Shown here in pieces: positions 15,950 through 23,639 of a stretch of 34,545 nucleotides of DNA. The position numbers and the translations under genes are program-made. A model generated the notes under the pieces. That model was given only the letters and a program-made list of their open reading frames with translations. It had not been told where the DNA came from and made no database searches. The stretch comes from Syntrophomonadaceae bacterium (lineage in GTDB: Bacteria; Bacillota; Syntrophomonadia; Syntrophomonadales; Syntrophomonadaceae): positions 1 through 34,545 of the forward strand of contig JAHDSE010000064.1 of the NCBI GenBank assembly GCA_018432955.1, written 5' to 3'. Within the stretch, counting starts at the first letter, position 1, and the number at the start of each line of letters is the position of its first letter.

Positions 15950-16036
15950 ATGTCGAGGAGGGCCCTCAAAATCTATATTTACCTTTCAGTTTTCACATTA
16001 ATGGCAGCATCCGTAGTTTTGAGTGCCTGTAAATAG
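15950..16036 (+). CDS. Very short lipoprotein leader ORF, probably truncated
   Basis: ATG 15950 has a strong GGGGAGGAG 8 nt upstream and encodes only 28 residues. They comprise a basic start (MSRRALKIYIY), a hydrophobic core and a lipobox VLSAC, then Lys and a TAG stop. It is a complete lipoprotein signal peptide with nothing behind it. The stop lies exactly where a repetitive block of CGAAAC words and a perfect hairpin begins. The simplest reading is a lipoprotein gene cut off by repeat insertion; the rest of the gene is not seen downstream. A genuine minimal lipopeptide is possible. Confidence 0.5.
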   Translation: MSRRALKIYIYLSVFTLMAASVVLSACK

Positions 16037-16137
16037 GGGACGGAAACACAGGCGAAACACACGAAACGCAGCGAAACGCAGGGACGGTTCTTTTGTTTCC
16101 TCAACGAGGAAACAAAAGAACCGTCCCTGCGTTTCGC
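16037..16137 (+). repeat. Repeat block ending in a perfect 32-bp hairpin
   Basis: Direct words GCGAAAC/ACGAAAC (16051-16078) lead into an inverted repeat. Arm 16071-16102 pairs perfectly with arm 16106-16137 around a 3-nt loop. The core word GGGACGGTTCTTTTGTTTCC occurs as a dispersed repeat in many Clostridia genomes (general knowledge, not checked here). There is no T tract, so it is not a classic terminator, though the structure could stop or process transcripts between aroB and pilB. Confidence 0.8.
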
Positions 16138-16192
16138 CCTAATGATCGCTTTCAAGAAAATAATAGTAAAAAAAGCAAAATTGTGGTATAAA

Positions 16193-16220
16193 TTGAGTAG
16201 AATAGTTTTTATGGTAAAAT
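16193..16220 (+). promoter_or_regulatory. Candidate promoter of the pilus cluster
   Basis: TTGAGT (16193-16198) and TAAAAT (16215-16220) are spaced 16 nt, with 4 and 5 of 6 consensus matches. It lies in AT-rich DNA after the large hairpin and about 55 nt before the pilB start. Confidence 0.4.
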
Positions 16221-16273
16221 TGCTTTCTTTTTGGTAAACGCTTTTATTGAAAACAAAAGAGAGGTCTTCTTGT

Positions 16274-17971
16274 ATGCTGGCCAGGCGAAAAGAATTGGAA
16301 AAAATACTGCTGGCTTCTGGAGCGATTAAGCATGAGGATTTGGACAGAGCATTACTGGAACAACGTGAAGGCAGCCCAGAGATAGAACGAAATCTGCCTA
16401 ATAAGGGAATTCTGAAAGAAAAACAGCTTATGCCCAAACCTGGGTGTATGCCGGGAATACCTTATGTACAGATAGGCAGCATTAATTTTGATCCCGCAGC
16501 AGTCAGGCTGCTTTCCCCGCATTTAATTCGCTTGTACCGCATCTTGCCTATCTCCAGACATGGATCTTCCCTGATCATTGCCATGTCTGATCCCCTGAAC
16601 CAACAAGCTATTGATGATGTTAGAATGGCTACCGGCATGGATGTAATTCCGGTTCTGGCTGGAGAGAAAGAACTGGATACTGCTATTCGCCATTACCTGG
16701 CTTTCAGGCTTGATCCTGGGATGGAAAAAATTTTGAACGAACTGCAGCAGGATAAGGAATTGGTCCCCAGAAATAGAAAAGATCTTAATACGGTAAAAAT
16801 TGAAGACGATGCTCCGACTATTCGCCTGGTAAATGCTATTCTTTATCAGGCTGTGGAGGGACGCTGCAGTGATATACATATAGAACCCCGGGAAGAAGCT
16901 TCTCGGGTACGTTTCCGAGTGGATGGGAACCTTCTGGAAGTCATAAATCTCCCCAAAAATTCCTTGCCGGCAATTGTATCACGGATAAAAATTATCTCAG
17001 GCATGGATATTGCTGAGAAGCGCTTGCCGCAAGATGGACATTTTCGGATGAATATTGATGGACAGGGAATAGATTTCCGTGTGTCCAGCTTGCCCACTAT
17101 ACATGGTGAAAAAATTGCCATAAGGATTCTGGATCAGTCCAATATCCTTAAAAGGATTGAAGAACTGGGACTATCCAAATGGAACCAGGAAAGACTGTTA
17201 TACCTGGCTCATCTGCCATATGGATTAATTCTTGTCACCGGGCCAACCGGTTCAGGGAAAACTACCACACTTTATTCAATGCTGGAAGAAATCAATTCTG
17301 CAGACAAAAATATAATTACCCTGGAAGACCCGATTGAGTATTCCAAGGATGGAATAAACCAGGTGCAGATTAACAGCAAGGCAAAACTCAGCTTTGCCAG
17401 TGGTTTGCGTTCTATACTGAGGCAAGATCCAGATATTATTCTGGTAGGAGAAATACGTGACACCGAAACCGCACAACTGGCAATACAAGCTGCTCTTACC
17501 GGACATCTGGTTCTTTCCACTCTGCACACCAACAGTGCTGTAGGAAGTATTGCCCGCCTGAAAGATATGGGGTTGGAAGATTTTTTACTGGCTTCTTGCC
17601 TTGGCGGAGTTATTAGCCAGCGTCTGGTGAGAAAACTGTGCCCAAACTGCAGACAAGCATACAGACTGGAAGAAGAAACAGCAGTGAGATTAGGGATAGC
17701 AGAGGAAAGCGGGAATATTTTTTTTAGTCCTGCTGGTTGTAATATATGTAGAAACCTGGGATATCAAGGCCGTATTGCTCTGCAGGAAATAATGCTGATT
17801 GGACCGGAACTAAGAAGCCTTATCAGCCGGGGAAGGGGTTCTGAAAATAATTTGCAGCAGATATGTCTTCAGGAAGGGATGATCAATATAAAGACTGATG
17901 GAATAACTAAAGCCCGTATGGGGGTTACTTCTCTGGAAGAGGTTATGAAAGCCGTATTAATTGGAAATTGA
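16274..17971 (+). CDS. pilB: Type IV pilus assembly / type II secretion ATPase PilB (GspE)
   Basis: A 565-residue hexameric ATPase that powers pilin polymerisation at the inner face of the membrane. An N-terminal MshEN-type region (about 1-150) precedes the catalytic core. Motifs are the Walker A GPTGSGKTT (323-331), Asp box LEDPIEY, Walker B region DPDIILVGEIRD (385-396), His box TGHLVLSTLHTN, and a zinc site from CPNC (456-459) and CNIC (489-492). The last feature marks PilB/GspE rather than the retraction ATPase PilT. ATG 16274 has GAGAGGT about 9 nt upstream; a TTG at 16247 would add nine residues. The gene heads a run of ten pilus genes on the same strand. Confidence 0.93.
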   Translation: MLARRKELEKILLASGAIKHEDLDRALLEQREGSPEIERNLPNKGILKEKQLMPKPGCMPGIPYVQIGSINFDPAAVRLLSPHLIRLYRILPISRHGSSLIIAMSDPLNQQAIDDVRMATGMDVIPVLAGEKELDTAIRHYLAFRLDPGMEKILNELQQDKELVPRNRKDLNTVKIEDDAPTIRLVNAILYQAVEGRCSDIHIEPREEASRVRFRVDGNLLEVINLPKNSLPAIVSRIKIISGMDIAEKRLPQDGHFRMNIDGQGIDFRVSSLPTIHGEKIAIRILDQSNILKRIEELGLSKWNQERLLYLAHLPYGLILVTGPTGSGKTTTLYSMLEEINSADKNIITLEDPIEYSKDGINQVQINSKAKLSFASGLRSILRQDPDIILVGEIRDTETAQLAIQAALTGHLVLSTLHTNSAVGSIARLKDMGLEDFLLASCLGGVISQRLVRKLCPNCRQAYRLEEETAVRLGIAEESGNIFFSPAGCNICRNLGYQGRIALQEIMLIGPELRSLISRGRGSENNLQQICLQEGMINIKTDGITKARMGVTSLEEVMKAVLIGN

Positions 17972-18039
17972 GGAGTAATCAGTATTAACTGATTAGGGTT
18001 GCTTTGCGTTGCAAATAAGCAGGTGGGGAGAAGTTTGTC

Positions 18040-19248
18040 TTGAAATACGCTTACCGGGTCAGGGATATAAGCGGAAGAAAATTAAAAGGTATGCTGGAAG
18101 CTGAGAATAAAACCGTGCTCATAGAGAATTTGCTCAGACAGGGTTACTACATATTATCTCTTAAAGAAATCAAGGCTTCCAAGAGCAATATCGAAGTGGA
18201 TTTGTTCTCGAAAAAGGTTTTTCTGAATGATTTGCTACTGATGAGCAGACAGTTGTCTACAATGATATCTTCGGGGCTTCCCATTCCAAGGTGCTTGAGA
18301 ATTCTGGGAGAACAAACAGCTAATAAGAGGCTTAAAAAAGCAATTTCACAGATACAAAAGGATATAGAAGAAGGACTGGCACTCTGGGAAGCCATAGGCA
18401 AGCATCCGGCTATCTTTTCCAATGTTTATATTAATATGGTTAGAGCAGGTGAACTGGCGGGATCATTGGAAGAAGTTCTTGACAGGCTGAGTGAATATAT
18501 ACAGAGAGAAGAGGAGTTTCATAGTAAACTAAGGTCAGCCTCTATTTATCCGGTCATAGTAATTGCTTTCACAGCAGTGTTGGTATTTCTCATTATCACT
18601 CTGGTCTTGCCTGGCTTTGCCGGTGTTTTCCAGGCAACAGGGGCAGAGATTCCTCTCCCCACCCGATTGTTGCTGAATATTGGCCTATTCCTGCAAAACA
18701 GCATTTTAGTTCTGATAATCGGTACTATTATTCTGCTCTTTTTGATTAAATGCTGGGCCAAAACTGATAAAGGCCGTTTATTTATTGACAAGCTTTGTCT
18801 GCATTTACCTTTGTTGGGCAGGACAATATCACACATGACTGCGGCTCGTTTCTCACGTACTATGGGGATGTTGCTCAGGTCTGGCATACCAGTGCTTGAG
18901 GCCCTGGAATTAGCTGAAGACACTGTCGGCAACACTGTTATTTCGCGAGCGATAAGCAGAGCCAGGAGCAGCATCAGTGAGGGGGATTCAATTACGCTTC
19001 CCCTGGAGAACACAGGGGTCTTTGAACCGATGTTTACGCAGATGATTGCGGTCGGCGAGGAGACCGGAACACTTGATCAAACGCTAATCCGCATATCAGA
19101 TTACTTCGAACGGGAACTAACATATATGATAAATTCCATGATGGCAGTGATCGAGCCACTTATGATTCTGGCTGTGGCTCTTGTCGTTGGGGGAGTAGTC
19201 CTGGCTGTGCTGCTCCCTATATTCAGTTTTATGACTACGGTAGCTTAG
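18040..19248 (+). CDS. pilC: Type IV pilus inner-membrane platform protein PilC (GspF)
   Basis: A 402-residue GspF-family protein. It has two repeated cytoplasmic helical domains (about 55-175 and 260-380), each with an LL-SG-P pattern (TMISSGLPIPRCL; MLLRSGIPVLEAL). Three membrane segments are near 168-190, 208-240 and 365-398. PilC couples PilB motion to pilin insertion. The TTG start at 18040 has GGGGAG about 11 nt upstream and gives the usual MKYAYRVRD start. It follows pilB by 68 bp. About 135 bp with a possible promoter separates it from the pilin. Confidence 0.92.
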   Translation: MKYAYRVRDISGRKLKGMLEAENKTVLIENLLRQGYYILSLKEIKASKSNIEVDLFSKKVFLNDLLLMSRQLSTMISSGLPIPRCLRILGEQTANKRLKKAISQIQKDIEEGLALWEAIGKHPAIFSNVYINMVRAGELAGSLEEVLDRLSEYIQREEEFHSKLRSASIYPVIVIAFTAVLVFLIITLVLPGFAGVFQATGAEIPLPTRLLLNIGLFLQNSILVLIIGTIILLFLIKCWAKTDKGRLFIDKLCLHLPLLGRTISHMTAARFSRTMGMLLRSGIPVLEALELAEDTVGNTVISRAISRARSSISEGDSITLPLENTGVFEPMFTQMIAVGEETGTLDQTLIRISDYFERELTYMINSMMAVIEPLMILAVALVVGGVVLAVLLPIFSFMTTVA

Positions 19249-19287
19249 AGATTTACATTGTATAATTGTTTAAAGACAATAAATATG

Positions 19288-19316
19288 TATACTTTATCAA
19301 GGAATTATTGTATAAT
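19288..19316 (+). promoter_or_regulatory. Possible promoter before the main pilin
   Basis: A perfect TATAAT at 19311-19316 lies in very AT-rich DNA about 70 nt upstream of the pilin start. The -35 region (around TATACT, 19288-19293) is weak. Separate high-level transcription of the main pilin would be usual. Confidence 0.3.
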
Positions 19317-19383
19317 ATATCAAAAAAAGAGAGAAAAAGTATATCTATTGCTTATTTTCTGAGGGAGGCTTTTTTGAAAGCAA

Positions 19384-19716
19384 ATGTTATGGAGAGAAAA
19401 CAAAAAGGGTTTTACGCTTCTTGAACTGATTGTGGTAATGGCCATTCTGGTTGTTCTGGCAGGCCTGGTTGTTCCCAGGTATAATAATGTTCTGAGTTCT
19501 TCCAGGATAAAAACACACAATGCCAACGTAAAAATGATTGAGGACGCTTTGGAGCTTTATGCAGTAAATACAAATACGCCGCTGGAGAGTATTGATGATA
19601 TTCAGGTTCTAGTGGATGGCTATTTAAAAGATATCCCTGAGAATCCAATTGAAGATGATGATGAATACACCGTAAGAGGTGGCAGGGTCTATCCTGAAGC
19701 GCAAACAGAAAATTAA
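19384..19716 (+). CDS. GspG-like major pilin / pseudopilin
   Basis: A 110-residue prepilin. The leader MLWRENKKG is cut before F10 in KKGFTLLELIVVMAILVVLA, with Glu at +5 of the mature chain, followed by one hydrophobic helix. The small globular part has the GspG-type LVDGYLKDIPENPIEDDDEY segment, whose acidic loop often binds calcium in GspG. The next gene is the prepilin peptidase. A GGGAGG sits 15 nt before ATG 19384, longer than usual, but no other in-frame start exists because a TGA lies at 19375. It is the only full-size GspG-type pilin in the cluster, so probably the main filament subunit. Confidence 0.88.
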   Translation: MLWRENKKGFTLLELIVVMAILVVLAGLVVPRYNNVLSSSRIKTHNANVKMIEDALELYAVNTNTPLESIDDIQVLVDGYLKDIPENPIEDDDEYTVRGGRVYPEAQTEN

Positions 19717-19785
19717 AATGAAACTCCGGCTCCATAATAGGCAAATAGCTTGAAGCCCCCTGAAAAAAGGGAAAGTGTGTATAAT

Positions 19786-20550
19786 ATGTTCACAGATGCT
19801 CTTTTGTATTTTATTGTCATGATTTTTGCTTTGCTTATTGGTTCTTTTTTGAATGTACTTATTTTTCGTCTTCCCCGTGGAGAGTCAATAATCCGGCCGG
19901 GCAGTCATTGTACTTCTTGTAATCATAAACTAATGACCAAAGATTTGCTGCCTCTTTTCAGCTATGCATGGCTCAGGGGAAGATGCCGTTACTGCGGTGT
20001 GCGGATAAGCCGGCGTTATCCACTGGTTGAAATATTAACAGCGGTTTTTTTTCTGAGAGTCTTTCTGGAGAATGGATTATCACTGGAAACAGCAATTGGC
20101 TGTATATTTTTATCTGTTTTGACAGTAGCGGCTGTTAGCGATATGGAAAAAGGGATTATTCCGGATTTGATTACTTGCCCGGGTATTATAGCCGGGCTTT
20201 TTTTATCATATTTTACCATAGGAATAAAATCCTCGCTTATGGGAGCCCTGGCTTTTTCAGGACTGTATATTCTGGCAGCTGTTATATCTCGTGGCGGCAT
20301 GGGTGGTGGGGATATCAAACTGGCAGGTCTTATAGGTGCTTTTACAGGTATTCAGGGAGCACTGCTGGTTTTTGCTATTTCTGCTTTGCTGGGTGGTATA
20401 TGGGCTTTGTTCTTGCTATTAAGAAGAAAGGCCGGACCTGAGACAGAGATCAGCTTTGGACCCTTTCTGGCTCTGGCAGCAACAATGGTCTGGTTTTATG
20501 AACAGGAAATTGTCAGTTTTTACTGGTATATAATTGGACAGGCATATTAA
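19786..20550 (+). CDS. pilD: Prepilin peptidase / N-methyltransferase
   Basis: A 254-residue membrane aspartyl protease (A24 family) that removes leader peptides from the prepilins of this cluster and methylates the new N-terminus. The N-terminal methyltransferase part has FALLIGSFLNVLIFRLPRGE and a zinc site of two CxxC pairs (C42/C45, C67/C70). The catalytic aspartates are D119 in SDMEKGIIPD and D176 in MGGGDIKL. Several further membrane helices are evident. ATG 19786 is chosen; an in-frame GTG at 19777 close to AAAAGGGAAAG is an alternative. All five prepilin-type substrates are encoded nearby, four here and one behind aroE. Confidence 0.92.
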   Translation: MFTDALLYFIVMIFALLIGSFLNVLIFRLPRGESIIRPGSHCTSCNHKLMTKDLLPLFSYAWLRGRCRYCGVRISRRYPLVEILTAVFFLRVFLENGLSLETAIGCIFLSVLTVAAVSDMEKGIIPDLITCPGIIAGLFLSYFTIGIKSSLMGALAFSGLYILAAVISRGGMGGGDIKLAGLIGAFTGIQGALLVFAISALLGGIWALFLLLRRKAGPETEISFGPFLALAATMVWFYEQEIVSFYWYIIGQAY

Positions 20551-20611
20551 TAATTGTGGATTATTTATTATAAATGTTTGACTTTCTGCCATGAGGATAG
20601 TTCTTTTTCTT

Positions 20612-20630
20612 AAGTCAAGATGCTTGACTT
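20612..20630 (+). promoter_or_regulatory. Short inverted repeat before pseudopilin genes
   Basis: AAGTCAAG and CTTGACTT form a perfect 8-bp stem around ATG in the 177-bp gap between pilD and the next pseudopilin gene. There is no T tract. An operator or mRNA processing site is possible; chance cannot be excluded. Confidence 0.3.
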
Positions 20631-20727
20631 GAGTCTGACATCCTGGATCTTATTATCTCCAGCCATGGGAAAAATGAAGATTTGAGGTTCATTTGTTTCA
20701 ATATCGGAAAAGGGAACAGGAGTTTGT

Positions 20728-21132
20728 ATGTTTTTTGAGGAGAGAAAAACTTATCTTAACGAAAAAGGGCTAACCCTTCTGGAAGTTCTGATGGCTCTTC
20801 TAATACTATCTTTGCTGGCTGGCAGTATTTTGACTATTTTCAGTACTACTGCTGTCTGGGCTGCAAAAGCGCGGGACGAAAGCATGGCAGCCGGCTATGC
20901 CTTTGCAATACTGGAAAACCTTCGAGCCGACCGGGATAAGCTCGACGGAGTAATTGATCCGGATGAACTTATGACGGAAAAGCCAGCCTGTATGGAGGCA
21001 AAAATCATCAAGGAATCTGGAGTAGATGGTTTTCCTAATCTCTACAAAGTGGTAGTTACTGTGAGCAGAACTGGTGATACTCCTGGGACGCCCCCTTTAC
21101 TGAGGATGGGAACGCTTATCAGAAAAGAATAA
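20728..21132 (+). CDS. Minor pseudopilin, GspI/PilV-like
   Basis: A 134-residue prepilin. The leader ends in EKG, with LTLLEVLMALLILSLLAGS as the processed N-terminus, including Glu at +5; Leu rather than Phe is at +1. The helix is followed by an Ala-rich segment (AAKARDESMAAGYAFAILENL) typical of GspI/PilV. ATG 20728 has AACAGGAG about 6 nt upstream. The next pseudopilin starts 11 bp later. In the type II secretion and type IV pilus families, GspI-, J- and K-like proteins form a tip complex that primes filament assembly; that role is inferred here. Confidence 0.82.
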   Translation: MFFEERKTYLNEKGLTLLEVLMALLILSLLAGSILTIFSTTAVWAAKARDESMAAGYAFAILENLRADRDKLDGVIDPDELMTEKPACMEAKIIKESGVDGFPNLYKVVVTVSRTGDTPGTPPLLRMGTLIRKE

Positions 21133-21143
21133 GGGGATTGGAG

Positions 21144-21653
21144 ATGTTTAAAGGAAAGGGAGAGAAGGGGATGACCTTAATAGAGCTGCTGCTGGCACTG
21201 GCTATGGTAACAGCTGTTGGGGCTGGCCTTTTTTCTGCTTATTGGATGGCAAACAATGCTTTTGAACAGCAACTCTCCGGTTCTGATGTTCAATATTCAT
21301 CCCGCACTGCGATGCAGTGGATAGTGAATGATGTCTTGCAGCTCGCTAAAGATTCTGAAGAAAATAGCATCAGGATCCTGGATGAAGGGAAAAAACTGCA
21401 TCTTAGTGTCCAATATATCAAAGATGAGCAGATCCAATGTGCTCAGGTGGAATACTATCTTGATGATAATACCCAGTGGTTTTATCGTGATGAAAGTTCA
21501 AAACCAGCTCTCCCTATTGCGGAAAATATCGAAAACGTAAACTTTTGCTATAATTATAATCTCGATTTCCTGAATATTGAGCTGATGGCTGAAATCGCCG
21601 GACACAGTTTTACTCTTAACAGTGCCGTCACCCCGCGTGTAGAATTTCCTTGA
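21144..21653 (+). CDS. Minor pseudopilin, GspJ/PilW-like
   Basis: A 169-residue prepilin with leader MFKGKGEKG, then MTLIELLLALAMVTAVGAG with Glu at +5. Next comes a segment (AYWMANNAFEQQLSGSDVQY) and a beta-rich domain of the GspJ/PilW form (VEYYLDDNTQWFYRDESS). ATG 21144 has AAGGGGATTGGAG upstream; a TTG at 21138 is in frame but inside the ribosome-binding site. It lies between the GspI-like and GspK/PilX-like genes, the order expected for a minor pilin operon. Confidence 0.82.
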   Translation: MFKGKGEKGMTLIELLLALAMVTAVGAGLFSAYWMANNAFEQQLSGSDVQYSSRTAMQWIVNDVLQLAKDSEENSIRILDEGKKLHLSVQYIKDEQIQCAQVEYYLDDNTQWFYRDESSKPALPIAENIENVNFCYNYNLDFLNIELMAEIAGHSFTLNSAVTPRVEFP

Positions 21654-21696
21654 GCGGTTCAGCAAAAGGAAAAATATATTTTGAGAGGCGCGTTTT

Positions 21697-22155
21697 ATGC
21701 AAAAAAAGAAACTGCTTAAGGATATGACTGATGAAAAAGGAAGCATCCTCATTATTGCGCTTATGATATTTTTTGTGAGCATAAGCCTTGGTATGAGCAT
21801 AATCAAAATAGCTGCTATGGAGAAGAAAATCAGCCATTATGCCTTAAATATGCAACAGGCACAGCAGGCAGCGGATGCTGGGGTAGAATGGGCAATAGAA
21901 AAGATCTATCAGGGACAAATAAGACAGGGGGATTATCTGGGATTTAAGATAGGATCGGAAACTTTTAGCTTTACAATAGAGGATGTGGCTGAAGAGCCTC
22001 ATATAAATGGCTACAGTTTTAAGTCGACAGGACTTTTTAATGGAGTTGCCAAAAGCTTGCAAGTGGCCTTGAGCAATTGTTACTTAATAGATGATGAAGG
22101 AAATATAAACTGTCAGAGAGGACAAATTTCTTCATATATCATTATTAGTGATTAG
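21697..22155 (+). CDS. PilX/GspK-like minor pilus protein
   Basis: A 152-residue protein with leader MQKKKLLKDMTDEKG, then SILIIALMIFFVSISLGMSI. Like PilX/GspK proteins it lacks Glu at +5. The conserved segment NMQQAQQAADAGVEWAIEKI after the helix is the PilX N-terminal signature. It is shorter than proteobacterial GspK and lacks its large insert. ATG 21697 follows a weak GAGAGGCG. A MITE-like element starts 4 bp after the stop, so the original 3' neighbour spacing may have been altered. Confidence 0.8.
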   Translation: MQKKKLLKDMTDEKGSILIIALMIFFVSISLGMSIIKIAAMEKKISHYALNMQQAQQAADAGVEWAIEKIYQGQIRQGDYLGFKIGSETFSFTIEDVAEEPHINGYSFKSTGLFNGVAKSLQVALSNCYLIDDEGNINCQRGQISSYIIISD

Positions 22156-22159
22156 TGTT

Positions 22160-22310
22160 TGAGACTTTTGCATAATTCGAAATCGAAAATTTAAACTTGT
22201 CGTTCTGAGCGTAAAGCGAAGAATCTTAAGATCCTTCGGCTTTGGCTCAGGATGACATTCACCAAATTGCTGCTTAATCACAGGAAAAAGTCAATTATGC
22301 AAAACTCTCA
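22160..22310 (+). mobile_element. MITE-like repeat, 151 bp (family A, copy 1)
   Basis: Terminal inverted repeats TGAGACTTTTGCATAATT (22160-22177) and AATTATGCAAAACTCTCA (22293-22310) match at 17 of 18 positions. The centre holds a second inverted repeat around GAATCTTAAGATCCTTCGG and GGCTCAGGATGACA. The same ends and the GATCCTTCGG/CTCAGGATGAC core recur at 26573 and 32561. No coding sequence inside. It separates the pseudopilin genes from pilN. Confidence 0.75.
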
Positions 22311-22413
22311 TTTGTTCAGCAGGAGGATCTGGCTGATTCATTATTGACTGCTTAAGGAATTATATGCCGTAGGCTGCTTCAGTTATTAAAACAGGTCAGG
22401 GGAGGAGATAGAG

Positions 22414-22977
22414 GTGAAGGGGGATTCCCAGAGGATTTGCATCAATCTTCTTTCTTTCAAAAAGGATGCCAATAAGAAAAAAAGCCAGCAATTCCTGGGG
22501 TTTGCTTTGCTTGTTTTATCATCCCTTCTGCTAATTGGGGGGAGCTTTTATATTACTTATCAGAAAAAGCTTGAAATCCGGGACTTAAGGCAGCTTAATG
22601 AGGGCATCGAAGCCGAGTTGTTAAAGTTTGGCGAGTACGAAGCAGAATTGGAATCACCTGCCCTTATTCAGGCTAAGCTGACTAAGAAAAGAGAGCTTGT
22701 TGAACAAGTGGAAAGTATCCAGAGTAATTATGCTGGAATGCTGGGAGAGATAGAGCAATTGCTTCTTCCTGATATCACGATTGCACAAGTAGAGGCAGAC
22801 AGGCGGTATGTTTCCATGCAAGCTTATGCTCCCAGTAACAAAAAAATGGTGGATTTTATTTCCCAGCTTAAGAGTAATCCGTATTTTCTGGATATAGAAA
22901 AATTATCGTCCCAATTACTGGAAGATGGCAGAATAGCCTTTGAGCTATCGATATCATGGAAAGAGGCCGCTCCATGA
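22414..22977 (+). CDS. pilN: PilN-like pilus assembly protein
   Basis: A 187-residue bitopic protein. A short cytoplasmic start (MKGDSQRICINLLSFKKDAN) contains the INLL motif that docks on PilM. One membrane helix follows (about 29-48), then a coiled coil (about 50-110) and a ferredoxin-like C-terminal domain. The GTG at 22414 is preceded by GGGGAGGAG. The stop overlaps pilO in ATGA, indicating coupling. In diderms PilN links PilM to PilO and the secretin; with no secretin here it presumably forms the monoderm inner platform. Confidence 0.85.
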   Translation: MKGDSQRICINLLSFKKDANKKKSQQFLGFALLVLSSLLLIGGSFYITYQKKLEIRDLRQLNEGIEAELLKFGEYEAELESPALIQAKLTKKRELVEQVESIQSNYAGMLGEIEQLLLPDITIAQVEADRRYVSMQAYAPSNKKMVDFISQLKSNPYFLDIEKLSSQLLEDGRIAFELSISWKEAAP

Positions 22978-23624
22978 ATATTTCCCCAAGAGAAAAAGTT
23001 CTCCTGCTCATACTCTTCTATATATTGCTGATCGGGGGATTAATGAATTTTGTTTACCTTCCGGTCAGCGACGAACTGGCGGAGGTGAAGCAAGAAAATC
23101 TAAGACTTACCAGGAAAATGGAGAGTTTCAAACAAAGTGAAGAAAAATCAGCTAAGGCTGTGGCGGACAAACACTTTGCCGATATTTGGGAAAGCAGAAT
23201 CCCGCAAGAACCGGAAATCGCAGACTTTATTGCTTTTTTGGGGGAAACAGCTTCAAAAAGCAAGCTTTCTCTTAAACGGTTTGCTTATGACAGCAAAGAA
23301 ACCAAGAACGATTTTGTTCCCAGTGTATATACTGGCTTGGCAGAGCAAAGAAAGAGTTCCAATATTATGGAGCAGGATGATATGGAGCAGCATCCCGCAG
23401 GGCTTTCGCTACTGAGTTTTGATGTCGAAACAGAAGGAAGCTATTATGCACTGCTGGATTTTTTGAATAAAATCCAGCAATCGCCACGCCTGCTGACGAT
23501 TAACTACTGCAGATTAACAGCGGCTAATACTGATATTCAGAAAATACCGGAGGCAAAAGTGTGGCAGAATTGGGATCTTACTGATTTTCAATTGCAACTG
23601 CAACTATACTGCTATTGTGATTAA
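22974..23624 (+). CDS. pilO: PilO-like pilus assembly protein
   Basis: A 216-residue bitopic protein with a helix near residues 8-28 (VLLLILFYILLIGGLMNFVY), a coiled coil (about 35-65) and a C-terminal ferredoxin-like domain ending in FQLQLQLYCYCD. ATG 22974 overlaps the pilN TGA by 4 nt, and GAAAGAGG lies 8 nt upstream. An earlier ATG at 22956 lacks a ribosome-binding site. PilO pairs with PilN in the periplasm-equivalent space. The central region (DSKETKNDFVPSVYTGLAEQ) looks like a low-conservation insert. Confidence 0.82.
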   Translation: MNISPREKVLLLILFYILLIGGLMNFVYLPVSDELAEVKQENLRLTRKMESFKQSEEKSAKAVADKHFADIWESRIPQEPEIADFIAFLGETASKSKLSLKRFAYDSKETKNDFVPSVYTGLAEQRKSSNIMEQDDMEQHPAGLSLLSFDVETEGSYYALLDFLNKIQQSPRLLTINYCRLTAANTDIQKIPEAKVWQNWDLTDFQLQLQLYCYCD

Positions 23625-23639
23625 AAGTGGGGATTTGTA

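Noticed and set aside
20175..20441. 88-codon plus-strand reading frame inside pilD
   Set aside because: It is in a different frame from the intact prepilin peptidase motifs and is rich in Trp, Gly and Tyr without any family match.
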